A stretch of DNA of 64,000 nucleotides. Source: Betaproteobacteria bacterium (lineage in GTDB: Bacteria; Pseudomonadota; Gammaproteobacteria; Burkholderiales; Methylophilaceae). Positions 17,518 through 26,979 of this stretch are shown here, in pieces. The stretch's first letter is position 1; every line of letters begins with the position of its first letter. A program made the position numbers and the translations under genes. The stretch spans positions 62,001 to 126,000 of the forward strand of contig VGHQ01000002.1 in the NCBI GenBank assembly GCA_016868195.1, given 5' to 3'. The notes beneath the pieces were generated by a model. That model was given only the letters and a program-made list of their open reading frames with translations. It had not been told where the DNA came from and did no database searches.

Positions 17518-18371
17518 CTCCTATTCAATATTGCTACGAGAAGGTTAAAGAAAGTAAATCAAACTTCACGTGGACTTTTTACTTTATAAGTAAAAACAGG
17601 CGAGATGCCCTTGTATCGCTTTACGCTTTTTGTAGAGATATTGATGATATTGTTGATAATACTATTGATCTCGAAGTAGCGACAGCAAAAATAAATTGGT
17701 GGAAAAATGAAATTAATCGACTATTTCATGAAACACCGCAACATCCAGTGACAAAGTCACTATTAAATTTTATTGGCACCTATGAACTTAATGAGGCCTA
17801 TTTCATAGAAATGCTAGATGGTATGGAAATGGATTTAAAATTTAATCGCTTCGAAAGTTTTAAACAGCTTCAGCTTTATTGCTATCGAGTTGCAAGCGTA
17901 GTAGGCATACTATGTGTCAAAATATTAGGCTTTAAAAATCAAGCAACTTTAAAGTATGCACATGACTTAGGTATTGCGCTTCAACTCACAAATATTATTC
18001 GTGATGTTGGAGAAGATGCAAGAAAAAATAGAATTTATATTCCACTCGATGAACTTCATCAATTCAATGTATCTGAAAATGACATTTTAAGATTTCAAGA
18101 AAATAAGAATGTATCAAACTTATTGATTTATCAAATTGAGCGTGCAGAAAATTTTTATAAATCTGCTCATGAAAAAATCCCTAAAGAAGATATAAATTCA
18201 CAGATTCCTGGCTTACTTATGGGAAAAATTTATGAAACATTACTGCTTGAGATTAAAAGAGATCGGCCAGAACAAACACTCAATCGCAAGGTAATCCTTC
18301 CGCCTTTTAGGAAGATGCTCGTGATATTTAAATGCTTCTTTAAAAGTAAATTTTATGCTTTAAGCAGTTGA
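17514..18371 (+). CDS. hpnD: HpnD-like squalene/phytoene synthase
   Basis: Partner of the preceding gene. HpnD condenses two FPP to presqualene diphosphate. The 285 residues from the ATG at 17514 carry YAFCRDIDDIVDN and the second Asp motif NIIRDVGEDARKNRIYIP. An in-frame ATG at 17472 is rejected because it lies inside hpnC and adds non-family sequence, while 17514 gives the ATGA coupling with the hpnC stop. The 3' end overlaps the convergent radA by 19 bp. Confidence 0.85.
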   Translation: MTPIQYCYEKVKESKSNFTWTFYFISKNRRDALVSLYAFCRDIDDIVDNTIDLEVATAKINWWKNEINRLFHETPQHPVTKSLLNFIGTYELNEAYFIEMLDGMEMDLKFNRFESFKQLQLYCYRVASVVGILCVKILGFKNQATLKYAHDLGIALQLTNIIRDVGEDARKNRIYIPLDELHQFNVSENDILRFQENKNVSNLLIYQIERAENFYKSAHEKIPKEDINSQIPGLLMGKIYETLLLEIKRDRPEQTLNRKVILPPFRKMLVIFKCFFKSKFYALSS

Positions 18372-19723
18372 AGTGCTTGGGGGAGATATTCAATACTCAA
18401 AACATCAATTCCTGTAATCTTTTGTTTAGCTATATTTGCTCTTGGAATGATAGCTCTAGTAAATCCTAATTTTGCAGCCTCTTTGATACGCTCTTGACCT
18501 CTTTGAATCGGTCTTACCTCCCCTGCTAAACCGACTTCACCAAAAATAATTGTTTTTTGATTGATAGGTTGATTTTTAAAGGAGGAAACAATCGCACATA
18601 AAATAGCAAGATCCACCCCTGGCTCAGTGATCTTTACACCACCTACCGCATTTACAAAAACATCTTGATCAAAACATGCAATACCGCCATGTCTATGTAA
18701 TACAGCAAGAAGCATCGAAAGTCGATTCTGCTCCAAACCAACACCTAAGCGTTTTGGTGATGCTCCATGTGCATTATCAACAAGCGCTTGAATCTCGATT
18801 AGAAGCGGTCTCGTTCCTTCCTGAGTGACTGTAATACATGATCCAGAGACTTCCTCGTGATGATGTGACAAAAATAATGCGGAAGGATTTGTCACTTCTC
18901 GCAAACCTTTTTCAGTCATAGCAAATACACCAAGCTCATTAACAGCACCAAAGCGATTTTTAAAAGCACGTACCATTCTAAAGCTCGAGTTTTGATCGCC
19001 TTCAAAATAAAGTACAGTATCTACTATGTGTTCTAGTACGCGAGGACCTGCTAGCGAGCCCTCTTTTGTCACGTGACCAACTAAAACCATGCTCACTTCT
19101 AACTGTTTTGCAATGCGTGTCAACTGTGCTGAACACTCTCTGACTTGTGTCACTGAACCAGGTGCTGATTGCAACTCTTCCGAATAAATTGTTTGAATAG
19201 AATCAATAACAACAAGATCGGGTTTATATTTATCAATCGATTGAATAATTTTTTCTAAATTTATTTCAGAAAGAATGAAAATATCTGAAACTTCTAGTTC
19301 TAAACGTCTAGCCCGCATAGCGATCTGCTGAGGTGACTCCTCGCCACTTACGTAAATAACCTTGCATGGCATCTGACTTTGATCATTAGTCATGTGTGAG
19401 AGTGATTGAATAAGTAGTGTCGATTTTCCAATACCAGGATCACCGCCAATTAAAACGACACCACCAGGAACAAAACCTCCACCTAGGACTCGATCAAATT
19501 CACTTATACAAGTCGTTCTCTTATAAACAGCCGACATTTTAACTTCGTTTAGTTTTTTTAATTCTGAGGTTTGTGTAAGAGACGCATATCGACTTGGTAT
19601 AGACGCTTCAATAATACTTTCTACCATGGTATTCCATGTCATACAATGTGGGCACTGCCCCTGCCATTTAGTCGATTGACCTCCGCATTCAGTACAAACA
19701 TATGCAATCTTATTTTTAGCCAT
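18353..19723 (-). CDS. radA: DNA repair protein RadA
   Basis: RecA-like helicase/branch-migration factor of homologous recombination. The 456 residues have an N-terminal zinc finger (CTECGGQSTKWQGQCPHC), Walker A GGDPGIGKST near residue 90, the RadA-specific KNRFG motif, and a C-terminal Lon-protease-like domain (VGGVKITEPGVDLA). It starts 8 bp inside the end of alr and overlaps hpnD at its 3' end, so it is tightly packed on both sides. Confidence 0.96.
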   Translation of the reverse strand: MAKNKIAYVCTECGGQSTKWQGQCPHCMTWNTMVESIIEASIPSRYASLTQTSELKKLNEVKMSAVYKRTTCISEFDRVLGGGFVPGGVVLIGGDPGIGKSTLLIQSLSHMTNDQSQMPCKVIYVSGEESPQQIAMRARRLELEVSDIFILSEINLEKIIQSIDKYKPDLVVIDSIQTIYSEELQSAPGSVTQVRECSAQLTRIAKQLEVSMVLVGHVTKEGSLAGPRVLEHIVDTVLYFEGDQNSSFRMVRAFKNRFGAVNELGVFAMTEKGLREVTNPSALFLSHHHEEVSGSCITVTQEGTRPLLIEIQALVDNAHGASPKRLGVGLEQNRLSMLLAVLHRHGGIACFDQDVFVNAVGGVKITEPGVDLAILCAIVSSFKNQPINQKTIIFGEVGLAGEVRPIQRGQERIKEAAKLGFTRAIIPRANIAKQKITGIDVLSIEYLPQALQLLKA

Positions 19724-20792
19724 ATATTGTTTCCATAGGCACTCTTATGGATGCGGAAATAGCACAAAGTAATTCATAGCCTACTGTTCCAGATTTTTCA
19801 GCAACTTCATCGACAAGAATATGCTCACCCCATAATTCAACTTCACTTGAAATGGATGCATTAGGAATATTTGTAATATCTATATGAAGCATATCCATAG
19901 ATACTCTTCCAACTATATATGTTTTTTTTCCTTCAACAAAAACTGGTGTTCCAGTTGGGGCATGTCTAGGATAACCATCTGCATAGCCACATGCAACCAC
20001 TGCGATACGCATATCATTTTTAGCTATAAAACTACCACCATATCCAATTGAATCATTTTTAGATAAATTTTGTATTGCAATAATTTTACTTTTCAATTGC
20101 ATAACAGGTTTAAGATTAAATGAGCTAGATTTTTCTCCTACAATTGGTGATGCGCCATAGAGCATAATCCCGGGTCGTACCCAATCAAGATGCGTTTTTT
20201 TAAAATTAAGAATAGATGCCGAATTTGCAACCGAGCGAGAGAAATTAAAATGATTAGCAATATCATTAAAAATATTAAATTGCCAATCAACACCCCTGGG
20301 CTCATCTGCGGTTGCAAAATGAGTCATAAGTGTGATCGATTTAATATAAGATTTATTTTGCAAAGATTTAAGAATATTTTTTACATCTTTAGGATCAAAA
20401 CCTAAGCGATTCATTCCAGTATTAATCTTGAAGTGAATATCGATAGGATGATTGATCTTTGAGTGTTCAATCATCTGTAATTGAGGAATATTGTGCACTA
20501 CAAGGTTGATACGCATTTTTGCTGCAATAGGAATTTCATATGCTTCGAAAGCGCCTTCTAATAATAAAATGGTTTGCTCAAAACCGTGCTCTCTTAAATC
20601 AATTGCTTCGTTTAAACTAAGTACAGCAAAACCATCGCTTTCCCTTAGTCCGTGAGCAACATTTATAAGGCCATGTCCATAACCATTAGCCTTAACAACT
20701 GACATGATTTTAGATTTAGGTGTTAATTGCTTAACAATAGCAAGATTATGTCGAAGCGAAGCTTGATTAATGAATGCCTTAAGAGGACGCAT
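19716..20792 (-). CDS. alr: Alanine racemase
   Basis: PLP enzyme supplying D-alanine for peptidoglycan. The 358 residues include the PLP lysine at position 34 (VVKANGYGHG), MTHFATADEP, the WVRPGIMLYG phosphate region and the catalytic Tyr region CGYADGYPRH. It lies 5 bp after dnaB and overlaps radA, forming dnaB-alr-radA. Confidence 0.96.
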   Translation of the reverse strand: MRPLKAFINQASLRHNLAIVKQLTPKSKIMSVVKANGYGHGLINVAHGLRESDGFAVLSLNEAIDLREHGFEQTILLLEGAFEAYEIPIAAKMRINLVVHNIPQLQMIEHSKINHPIDIHFKINTGMNRLGFDPKDVKNILKSLQNKSYIKSITLMTHFATADEPRGVDWQFNIFNDIANHFNFSRSVANSASILNFKKTHLDWVRPGIMLYGASPIVGEKSSSFNLKPVMQLKSKIIAIQNLSKNDSIGYGGSFIAKNDMRIAVVACGYADGYPRHAPTGTPVFVEGKKTYIVGRVSMDMLHIDITNIPNASISSEVELWGEHILVDEVAEKSGTVGYELLCAISASIRVPMETIYG

Positions 20793-20797
20793 CTATA

Positions 20798-22177
20798 TTA
20801 TTCGTCGTAGGATTGGAAGCTTGGATTTGCAAAATTTTCGAAGCGAGTATATTCACCTAAGAATGTGAGTCTAACTCGACCAATAGGGCCATTTCTTTGT
20901 TTTGCAATAATGATTTCTGCAACACCTTTATCTGGCGTATCAGGGTTATAAACTTCGTCTCGATAAATGAAAAGTATTAAATCAGCGTCTTGTTCAATCG
21001 CACCTGATTCTCTCAAATCAGACATTACGGGGCGCTTATCAGTTCTCTGTTCAACGCTTCGATTGAGTTGCGATAAAGCAACAACTGGAACATCAAGCTC
21101 TTTTGCAAGAGCTTTAAGTGATCGTGACATTTCAGAAATTTCCGTCGCACGGTTTTCACTTTGTCGCCCACCTGGAGGTGACATTAATTGAAGGTAATCG
21201 ATGACTATCAGACCTAATTTTCCGCACTGTCTAGAGAGTCTTCTGGCGCGCGCTCTTATATCAAAAGAATTTAAACTAGCACCTTCGTCAATATGGATAG
21301 GTGCCTCATTAAGCTTTCCAAGTGCATGAGTTAATCGTTCCCAGTCATCATCTTCAAGACGCCCTGTTCTCATCTTGTGCTGATCTAAACGTCCGACTGA
21401 ACCTAATAGACGCATAGTTAATTGAGTAGAAGCCATTTCCATTGAAAATACTGCGACAGGAAGCCCTGTATCCAACGCAACATTTTCTGCCATATTAAGA
21501 GCTAATGAAGTTTTGCCCATGGAAGGACGACCAGCAACAATGACAAGGTCACCTGGTTGCAATCCTGAGGTCATCGCATCTAAATCTGAGAATCCTGTAG
21601 GTACACCAGTAACGTCATTCACCCCCGCAGTAAATAAATCATCAATCCTTTGGGCTACCTGAGGCAAAAGCTCTTTAATATCCTTAAAGCCCGATTGATC
21701 ATGCTTTTCTTTTTCAGCAATTTTAAAAATCTTAGCTTCAGCTTCATCTAAAAGTTGCTGAGCATCTCGCCCTTGAGGCGCAAAAGCACTATCTGCAATA
21801 TCAGAACCCACCTCAACCAAATGTCTCATTATTGAACGTTCGCGGACAATCTCTGCATATCGACGAATATTCGCAGAAGTTGGCGTATTTTGTGCTAAAG
21901 AACCTAGATAACTTATACCACCAGCCGTTACTAACTCAGCATTCTTCTCTAAGGATTCAGCAACAGTCACAATATCCGCTGGGCTATTTTGCTCAACAAG
22001 CTTAATAATATGCTGATAAATTAAACGATGATCTTGACGATAAAAATCACTGGGCGACACAAGGTCCGCAATTTTATCAAGGGCTTCATTTTCAATGAGC
22101 AAACCACCCAATAAGGACTGTTCTGCTTCAATCGAATGAGGGGGTAATTTAAGGGTGTTGAGGATATCGTCAGCCAT
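20798..22177 (-). CDS. dnaB: Replicative DNA helicase DnaB
   Basis: Hexameric 5'-3' helicase of the replisome. The 459 residues start with the N-terminal dimerisation domain (LPPHSIEAEQSLLGGLL), then a linker and a RecA-like motor: Walker A AGRPSMGKTSLALNMA, VIDYLQLM (Walker B), SQLNRSVEQR and the arginine region KQRNGPIGRVRLTF. No intein is present. A TATAAT sits just before the ATG, suggesting a leaderless or very short-leader transcript. Confidence 0.97.
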   Translation of the reverse strand: MADDILNTLKLPPHSIEAEQSLLGGLLIENEALDKIADLVSPSDFYRQDHRLIYQHIIKLVEQNSPADIVTVAESLEKNAELVTAGGISYLGSLAQNTPTSANIRRYAEIVRERSIMRHLVEVGSDIADSAFAPQGRDAQQLLDEAEAKIFKIAEKEKHDQSGFKDIKELLPQVAQRIDDLFTAGVNDVTGVPTGFSDLDAMTSGLQPGDLVIVAGRPSMGKTSLALNMAENVALDTGLPVAVFSMEMASTQLTMRLLGSVGRLDQHKMRTGRLEDDDWERLTHALGKLNEAPIHIDEGASLNSFDIRARARRLSRQCGKLGLIVIDYLQLMSPPGGRQSENRATEISEMSRSLKALAKELDVPVVALSQLNRSVEQRTDKRPVMSDLRESGAIEQDADLILFIYRDEVYNPDTPDKGVAEIIIAKQRNGPIGRVRLTFLGEYTRFENFANPSFQSYDE

Positions 22178-22183
22178 GGATTA

Positions 22184-22189
22184 ATTATA
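22184..22189 (-). promoter_or_regulatory. -10 element of dnaB
   Basis: Minus-strand TATAAT ending 6 nt before the dnaB ATG, so the expected start point falls on the A of the ATG itself. The -35 would overlap the rplI terminator and is weak. Confidence 0.45.
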
Positions 22190-22195
22190 ACGGAA

Positions 22196-22223
22196 TAAAA
22201 AAAGGCTGCTCTAGGCAGCCTTT
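22196..22223 (-). terminator. Intrinsic terminator of the S6 operon
   Basis: 9-bp perfect stem (AAAGGCTGC 22201-22209 with 22215-22223), 5-nt loop, followed on the minus strand by a T-rich tract (22196-22203). It follows rplI and precedes dnaB. Confidence 0.88.
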
Positions 22224-22244
22224 AAAAAAATAGATTGCTTTTTA

Positions 22245-22697
22245 TTAAGCAGGTTCACCAATCACGTCGATTGTAATATCGACTGTCACATCATGATGCA
22301 AAGCAATGGTGACTTGATGTTGACCTACAGTTTTGAGTGGGCCATTTGGCATACGAATCTCAGCTTTAACCACCTTGATATTTTTTGCCATCAAACCTTC
22401 AGCAATATCTGTGTTTGTCACAGAGCCAAAAAGTTTTCCGTCAACACCAGCTTTTTGCGTCACAGAAAGAATAAAACCAGCAAGGGCTTTAGCTCTATCT
22501 TTGGCAGCATCAAGGAGCGCTGCTTGTTGTTTTTCAAGTTCAGCACGTCTTGCTTCAAATTCTGCTTTGTTTGAATCCGTTGCGCGTTTAGCTTTGCCTT
22601 GTGGAATTAAAAAATTTCTACCAAATCCATCTTTAACTTTAACAATGTCACCAAGGTTTCCTAAATTAGCAACTTTCTCTAATAAAATAACTTGCAT
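22245..22697 (-). CDS. rplI: 50S ribosomal protein L9
   Basis: Large-subunit protein near the L1 stalk. The 150 residues start [24 protein letters not shown] in family form, with NFLIPQGKA, a long connecting helix rich in Glu/Lys/Ala, and a C-terminal domain containing DGKLFGSVT. It is the last gene of rpsF-priB-rpsR-rplI. Confidence 0.97.
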   Translation of the reverse strand: MQVILLEKVANLGNLGDIVKVKDGFGRNFLIPQGKAKRATDSNKAEFEARRAELEKQQAALLDAAKDRAKALAGFILSVTQKAGVDGKLFGSVTNTDIAEGLMAKNIKVVKAEIRMPNGPLKTVGQHQVTIALHHDVTVDITIDVIGEPA

Positions 22698-22710
22698 CTT
22701 AATAATCTCC

Positions 22711-22938
22711 TTAGTGCTTGTCAGTGTAGGGTAAAAGCGCTAAAAAACGAGCGCGCTTCACCGCAATATTGAGTTGTCGTTGATAAATGGCTTTAGTGCC
22801 TGTGACACGAGCTGGAATCAGCTTTCCATTTTCAGTAATAAAGTCTTTTAATAAATCGACATCTTTGTAATCTACTTCTTTAATACCTTCAGCACTAAAT
22901 CTGCAGTAACGTCTTCTTTTGTACATTTCTCTAGCCAT
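22711..22938 (-). CDS. rpsR: 30S ribosomal protein S18
   Basis: Small-subunit platform protein, partner of S6. The 75 residues carry [19 protein letters not shown] and the C-terminal block [16 protein letters not shown]. It lies 9 bp after priB and 13 bp before rplI. Confidence 0.97.
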   Translation of the reverse strand: MAREMYKRRRYCRFSAEGIKEVDYKDVDLLKDFITENGKLIPARVTGTKAIYQRQLNIAVKRARFLALLPYTDKH

Positions 22939-22947
22939 CTTAAACTC

Positions 22948-23232
22948 CTATAGATATTCTATAAAATTAATATGAAAAATGAGCTGATTACTTTTTGCGC
23001 TCTTATTTCCAATAAACCCTTTTGTTTTAATTCTGTCGCCAATTTTCACTGGTATCAAAGCATTGCTACCCATGATTTTTGCGCTTAACTCACAATTAAT
23101 TGAACGTTTTAAATTCGCTTCAATCTGCTCTGAGTTATGTTTTAAAGTAAGGTTGAGTGCTGGTATTCCTGCGGGTGTATATCGAATTTGATCCACGTGG
23201 GACACTTCCCCAGAAATTTCTAAGCAGTTCAA
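22948..23232 (-). CDS. priB: Primosomal replication protein N (PriB)
   Basis: Single-stranded DNA binding OB-fold protein of the replication restart primosome. The 94 residues resemble betaproteobacterial PriB (ISGEVSHVDQIRYTPAGIP, LNLTLKH). The position between rpsF and rpsR is diagnostic. The start appears to be TTG, 6 bp after rpsF; no ATG is available in frame at the N-terminus. Confidence 0.88.
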   Translation of the reverse strand: MNCLEISGEVSHVDQIRYTPAGIPALNLTLKHNSEQIEANLKRSINCELSAKIMGSNALIPVKIGDRIKTKGFIGNKSAKSNQLIFHINFIEYL

Positions 23233-23238
23233 TCTAAA

Positions 23239-23616
23239 TTAAGCTTCAATAACCTCAGGTGCAGCACGCTCATCTTTATCAAGCACTGATTTTGATTTTT
23301 CTTCTTTCATCATAATAGATGGTGAAGTCACGGCTGTTTTTGTACCCATAATCAAATGACGTAAAACAGCATCATTGAATTTGAATGCATGCTCTAACTC
23401 TGCAAGCGTTTCAAGGTCACATTCAATATTCATAAGCACATAATGAGCTTTGTGAATTTTTTCAATCATGTAGGCAAGCTGTTTGCGGCCCCAGTCTTCG
23501 AGGCGGTGGAGTTTTCCACCTTTGGATGTTACTAGAGATCTGTAGCGTTCAATCATGCCAGGCACTTGTTCGCTTTGATCAGGATGTACGATGAATACAA
23601 CTTCATAATGTCGCAT
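23239..23616 (-). CDS. rpsF: 30S ribosomal protein S6
   Basis: Small-subunit protein binding S18. The 125 residues begin [18 protein letters not shown], with the typical [20 protein letters not shown] core and an extended charged C-terminal tail. It is the first gene of the S6 operon. Upstream are a strong promoter and a hairpin that may bind the S6:S18 complex. Confidence 0.97.
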   Translation of the reverse strand: MRHYEVVFIVHPDQSEQVPGMIERYRSLVTSKGGKLHRLEDWGRKQLAYMIEKIHKAHYVLMNIECDLETLAELEHAFKFNDAVLRHLIMGTKTAVTSPSIMMKEEKSKSVLDKDERAAPEVIEA

Positions 23617-23643
23617 ATAAATCCCCTTATGGTTAATAGCTTT

Positions 23644-23661
23644 CAGTGATGCGGTTCACTG
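23644..23661 (-). promoter_or_regulatory. Candidate S6:S18 autoregulatory hairpin in the rpsF leader
   Basis: The leader RNA contains CAGUGA-ACCGCA-UCACUG: a 6-bp stem with a loop that exposes CCG. A stem presenting CCG is the core of the known S6:S18 leader element in bacteria. It lies between the promoter (start near 23679) and the rpsF ATG. The full published structure was not compared here, so the assignment is tentative. Confidence 0.5.
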
Positions 23662-23685
23662 TAAAGCAAGGTAGAAAGACTACAC

Positions 23686-23713
23686 ATTATAGGTGTTTTT
23701 TGAATTAAATCAA
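23686..23713 (-). promoter_or_regulatory. Promoter of the rpsF operon
   Basis: Minus-strand TTGATT (23708-23713), 16-bp spacer, perfect TATAAT (23686-23691). The predicted start is near 23679, giving a leader of about 60 nt. Confidence 0.7.
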
Positions 23714-23719
23714 TGATTT

Positions 23720-25759
23720 TTAGAGATCAATTCGATCCTTAAGCCCTGCGCCATAAAGTCTTTCTTTTAGGAATTTTGCTTCATCTCGAAGTTGAGCCGC
23801 TTTTTCAAATTCTAAATTACGAGCTGCTGTTTGCATTGATTTTTCGAGTTTTTGGATTTCCTTGGCCATCTGTTTTTCGTTTAAGTGATCATAGCGAGCC
23901 TCTTCTTTCTTAAGTGCACGGTTAAAATCAACTTCTTCTTTATCAAAAGTACCTTCAATAATATCTTTAATCTTTTTAGTAACGCCTATGGGTGTAATAT
24001 GATTTTCTATATTAAATGTAATTTGCTTGGTGCGCCTCCGACTTGTTTCATCCATAGCTATCTTCATACTTTGCGTAATTTTATTCGCATAGAAAATAAC
24101 TTGTCCATTTAAATTACGAGCTGCCCTTCCCGCGGTTTGAATGAGAGAGCGTTCAGATCTTAAAAAGCCCTCTTTATCAGCATCTAGGACAGCTACAAGA
24201 GAAACTTCTGGAATATCGAGACCTTCTCTTAATAAATTAATGCCCACGACTACGTCGAATTTACCTAATCTTAAATCACGAATAATTTCAACGCGTTCTA
24301 CCGTATCTATATCTGAGTGAAGATAGCGCACTTTAATTTGATGTTCAGATAAATAGTCAGTCAAATCCTCAGCCATACGTTTAGTAAGGGTTGTTGCTAA
24401 CACTCTTTCATTTTTTTTAACGCGAAGATTAATTTCACTTAATAAATCATCAACCTGTGTATCTGCTGGTTTGACAATAATTTCAGGATCAACCAATCCT
24501 GTAGGTCTAGCTACTTGCTCTACAATTTGCTGTGTATGAAGGGCTTCATATTCAGCAGGTGTTGCTGAAACAAAAATACATTGACGCATTGTTTTTTCAA
24601 ACTCTTCAAATTTTAAAGGTCGATTATCAAGCGCTGATGGAAGTCTAAATCCATATTCAACTAAATTTTCTTTTCGAGCACGATCGCCTTTATACATCCC
24701 ACCAATTTGAGGAACGGTCACATGGCTTTCATCAATAATCATAAGCGCATCTTTAGGCAGATATTCAATTAAGGTAGGGGGTGGATCACCTGGGTTCCTG
24801 CCTGACAAATGTCTCGAATAATTTTCAATGCCCTTACAAAAACCTATTTCATTTAACATCTCAATATCAAAACGAGTGCGTTGTTCAATTCTTTGAGCTT
24901 CAACTAATTTATTGGCTTTTACAAAATAATCTGAGCGCTCTCTTAGTTCGTTTTTAATTTTTTCAATTGCCCTCACAGTGGTTTCTCTTGGCGTTACGTA
25001 ATGACTCGAAGGATAAACTGTAAAGTGATTCACTTTGTTATACATCTGCCCTGTGAGTGGATCAAAAAGCGTAATCGACTCTATGAGATCATCAAATAAT
25101 GTGACTCTAATTGCAGTCTCTGAATTTTCAGCTGGGAAAATATCAATTGTATCTCCTCTTACTCTGAAAGCACCTCGTGAGAAATCAAAATCATTACGCT
25201 CATATTGCATAGAAACTAAGCGTAAAATAATATTACGTTGTAATAGCTTTTCACCTTTAATGAGATGCATAACCATACCCTGATAATCGACAGGGTCACC
25301 GATACCGTAAATCGCAGATACTGTGGCTACAATAATGCTGTCATCACGCTCAAGAAGAGCCTTGGTTGCAGATAAGCGCATTTGTTCAATATGCTCGTTA
25401 ATACTTGAATCTTTCTCAATAAAAAGATCTCGAGCGGGAACATAAGCTTCAGGTTGATAGTAATCGTAGTAAGACACAAAATATTCCACAGCATTTTGGG
25501 GGAAAAATTCTCTGAATTCTGAATAAAGTTGCGCGGCTAGTGTTTTGTTAGGCGCCATTACAATTGCAGGCTTTCCTGTTCTCGCGATTACATTTGCTAT
25601 GGTGTATGTTTTTCCTGAACCAGTTACACCTAAGAGTGTTTGGAACTTTTTGCCATCAAAAATCCCTTGTGTTAAAAGATCAATAGCTTGTGGTTGATCT
25701 CCAGCAGGGGAAAATGGTTGGAATAACTGATAAGGGCTGTTAGGAAATGTAAGTAACAA
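23720..25759 (-). CDS. uvrB: UvrABC system protein B
   Basis: Damage-verifying helicase-like subunit of nucleotide excision repair. The 679 residues contain Walker [17 protein letters not shown], the DNA-clamping beta-hairpin [24 protein letters not shown], helicase motifs VI (QTAGRAARN) and a C-terminal UVR domain ([12 protein letters not shown]). The start is TTG; a stop lies four codons upstream in frame, so no ATG alternative exists there. Confidence 0.96.
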   Translation of the reverse strand: MLLTFPNSPYQLFQPFSPAGDQPQAIDLLTQGIFDGKKFQTLLGVTGSGKTYTIANVIARTGKPAIVMAPNKTLAAQLYSEFREFFPQNAVEYFVSYYDYYQPEAYVPARDLFIEKDSSINEHIEQMRLSATKALLERDDSIIVATVSAIYGIGDPVDYQGMVMHLIKGEKLLQRNIILRLVSMQYERNDFDFSRGAFRVRGDTIDIFPAENSETAIRVTLFDDLIESITLFDPLTGQMYNKVNHFTVYPSSHYVTPRETTVRAIEKIKNELRERSDYFVKANKLVEAQRIEQRTRFDIEMLNEIGFCKGIENYSRHLSGRNPGDPPPTLIEYLPKDALMIIDESHVTVPQIGGMYKGDRARKENLVEYGFRLPSALDNRPLKFEEFEKTMRQCIFVSATPAEYEALHTQQIVEQVARPTGLVDPEIIVKPADTQVDDLLSEINLRVKKNERVLATTLTKRMAEDLTDYLSEHQIKVRYLHSDIDTVERVEIIRDLRLGKFDVVVGINLLREGLDIPEVSLVAVLDADKEGFLRSERSLIQTAGRAARNLNGQVIFYANKITQSMKIAMDETSRRRTKQITFNIENHITPIGVTKKIKDIIEGTFDKEEVDFNRALKKEEARYDHLNEKQMAKEIQKLEKSMQTAARNLEFEKAAQLRDEAKFLKERLYGAGLKDRIDL

Positions 25760-25831
25760 GATAGTGATATTCTACTTAAATAAACTATTAGAAAATTAAA
25801 TATGTTGCAAAACTAACGAGAACTTTTAGTA

Positions 25832-25859
25832 TTGCATACAGTCCAGTGAAAATTATACT
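25832..25859 (+). promoter_or_regulatory. Likely promoter of the secreted protease gene
   Basis: TTGCAT (25832-25837), 16-bp spacer, TATACT (25854-25859). Start expected near 25866, giving a leader of about 12 nt and no clear Shine-Dalgarno. Confidence 0.5.
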
Positions 25860-25877
25860 TTTTATAAGCGACTTCCT

Positions 25878-26906
25878 ATGAAACCATTCTTTAAATTTTT
25901 TGCATTTATTTCAATTGGGTTTTCATTTTTTTCAACGAATGTATTTGCTTTAAATAATGAGCAGTTAATGAGCTCATTTTTAAACGTTGTCATGATAAGA
26001 GGATACAACGAAACCGGCGGTCTTGCTTATGGCTCAGGAGTTGTTGTAGGAGACAATCAAGTCATCACGAATTGTCATGTATTAAGAAAAACAAAGCAAC
26101 CATGGGTTTCTCAGGGCGAAGAAACTTACTCAGTGACGGCAGTTAAAGCAGATCGTTGGCATGATTTATGTTTAGTTAGTACATTCGGGATGCCACACAA
26201 ATCTGTTCCTATAGGTAAAAGTACCGACCTTAAAAAAGGTCAAGAAGTGATCGCAATAGGTCATTCAAATGGCGTACCTGCCCCATTAACAAGTGCGGGT
26301 TTTGTGAAATCTACTTATGATCTTGATCAAGGCAAGGTGATCTTGAGTTCGGCAAAATTTACGATGGGCGCATCAGGAAGCGGCTTATTTGATACTGAAG
26401 GTCGGCTTGTAGGTATAAATACTTTCAAAACTTCTGGAAAAAATTCTTTTTATTATGCTCTTCCGGTTGAATGGCTCAATTCACTTAAAAATAAACCTAC
26501 TGAAACTAATTTCCCAATCACTGGCACAGCTTTATGGGAGGAAGAGGAAAATAAAAAACCAATCTTTCTTCAAGTTGCGATTCCAACCATTAAAGAAGAT
26601 TGGAAAAAGTTACTCGAAATAGCTAGTGAATGGACAAAGAAAGAAGCGAATAATGCTGAGGCTTGGTTTGAACTTGGCTTCGCTTATGAAAATCTTAATA
26701 ATTTGAATGCTGCTGAAAAAGCATATCGACAATCTACCAAATTAGATAATCAAAATACTGATGCACTTTTGCGTTTAGGCTTTATTGCTAAAGGTAAAGG
26801 AGACAAAATCGAAATTAAAAATATTCAAGAACAAATTTCTAAAATTAATCCTGAACTTCTCGAAGACTATTTTAAACTAGTTGGCTGCATTAAGACCTGC
26901 GATTAG
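25878..26906 (+). CDS. Secreted trypsin-like serine protease with TPR domain
   Basis: 342 residues. An N-terminal signal peptide ends near residue 24 (NVFA, then LNN). The S1-type protease domain has a complete triad: His67 in TNCHVL, Asp96 in WHDLCLV and Ser166 in GASGSGLF. After about residue 225 comes a TPR-like helical region (AEAWFELGFAYENLNNLNAAEKAYRQ). No PDZ domain is present, so it is not DegP. The product is probably periplasmic, with an unknown substrate. It is divergent from uvrB and followed by the aminotransferase. Confidence 0.82.
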   Translation: MKPFFKFFAFISIGFSFFSTNVFALNNEQLMSSFLNVVMIRGYNETGGLAYGSGVVVGDNQVITNCHVLRKTKQPWVSQGEETYSVTAVKADRWHDLCLVSTFGMPHKSVPIGKSTDLKKGQEVIAIGHSNGVPAPLTSAGFVKSTYDLDQGKVILSSAKFTMGASGSGLFDTEGRLVGINTFKTSGKNSFYYALPVEWLNSLKNKPTETNFPITGTALWEEEENKKPIFLQVAIPTIKEDWKKLLEIASEWTKKEANNAEAWFELGFAYENLNNLNAAEKAYRQSTKLDNQNTDALLRLGFIAKGKGDKIEIKNIQEQISKINPELLEDYFKLVGCIKTCD

Positions 26907-26979
26907 ATTAAAAGTCTATTTCAACTGCAGTTCTTTTTGCGTAAAATAGGGGCAATCATTAATAAACCCTGGATCTAAA

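Noticed and set aside
22333-22734. 133-residue plus-strand frame opposite rplI and the end of rpsR
   Set aside because: It is a shadow of the conserved L9 gene, with no family motif, ribosome site or promoter.
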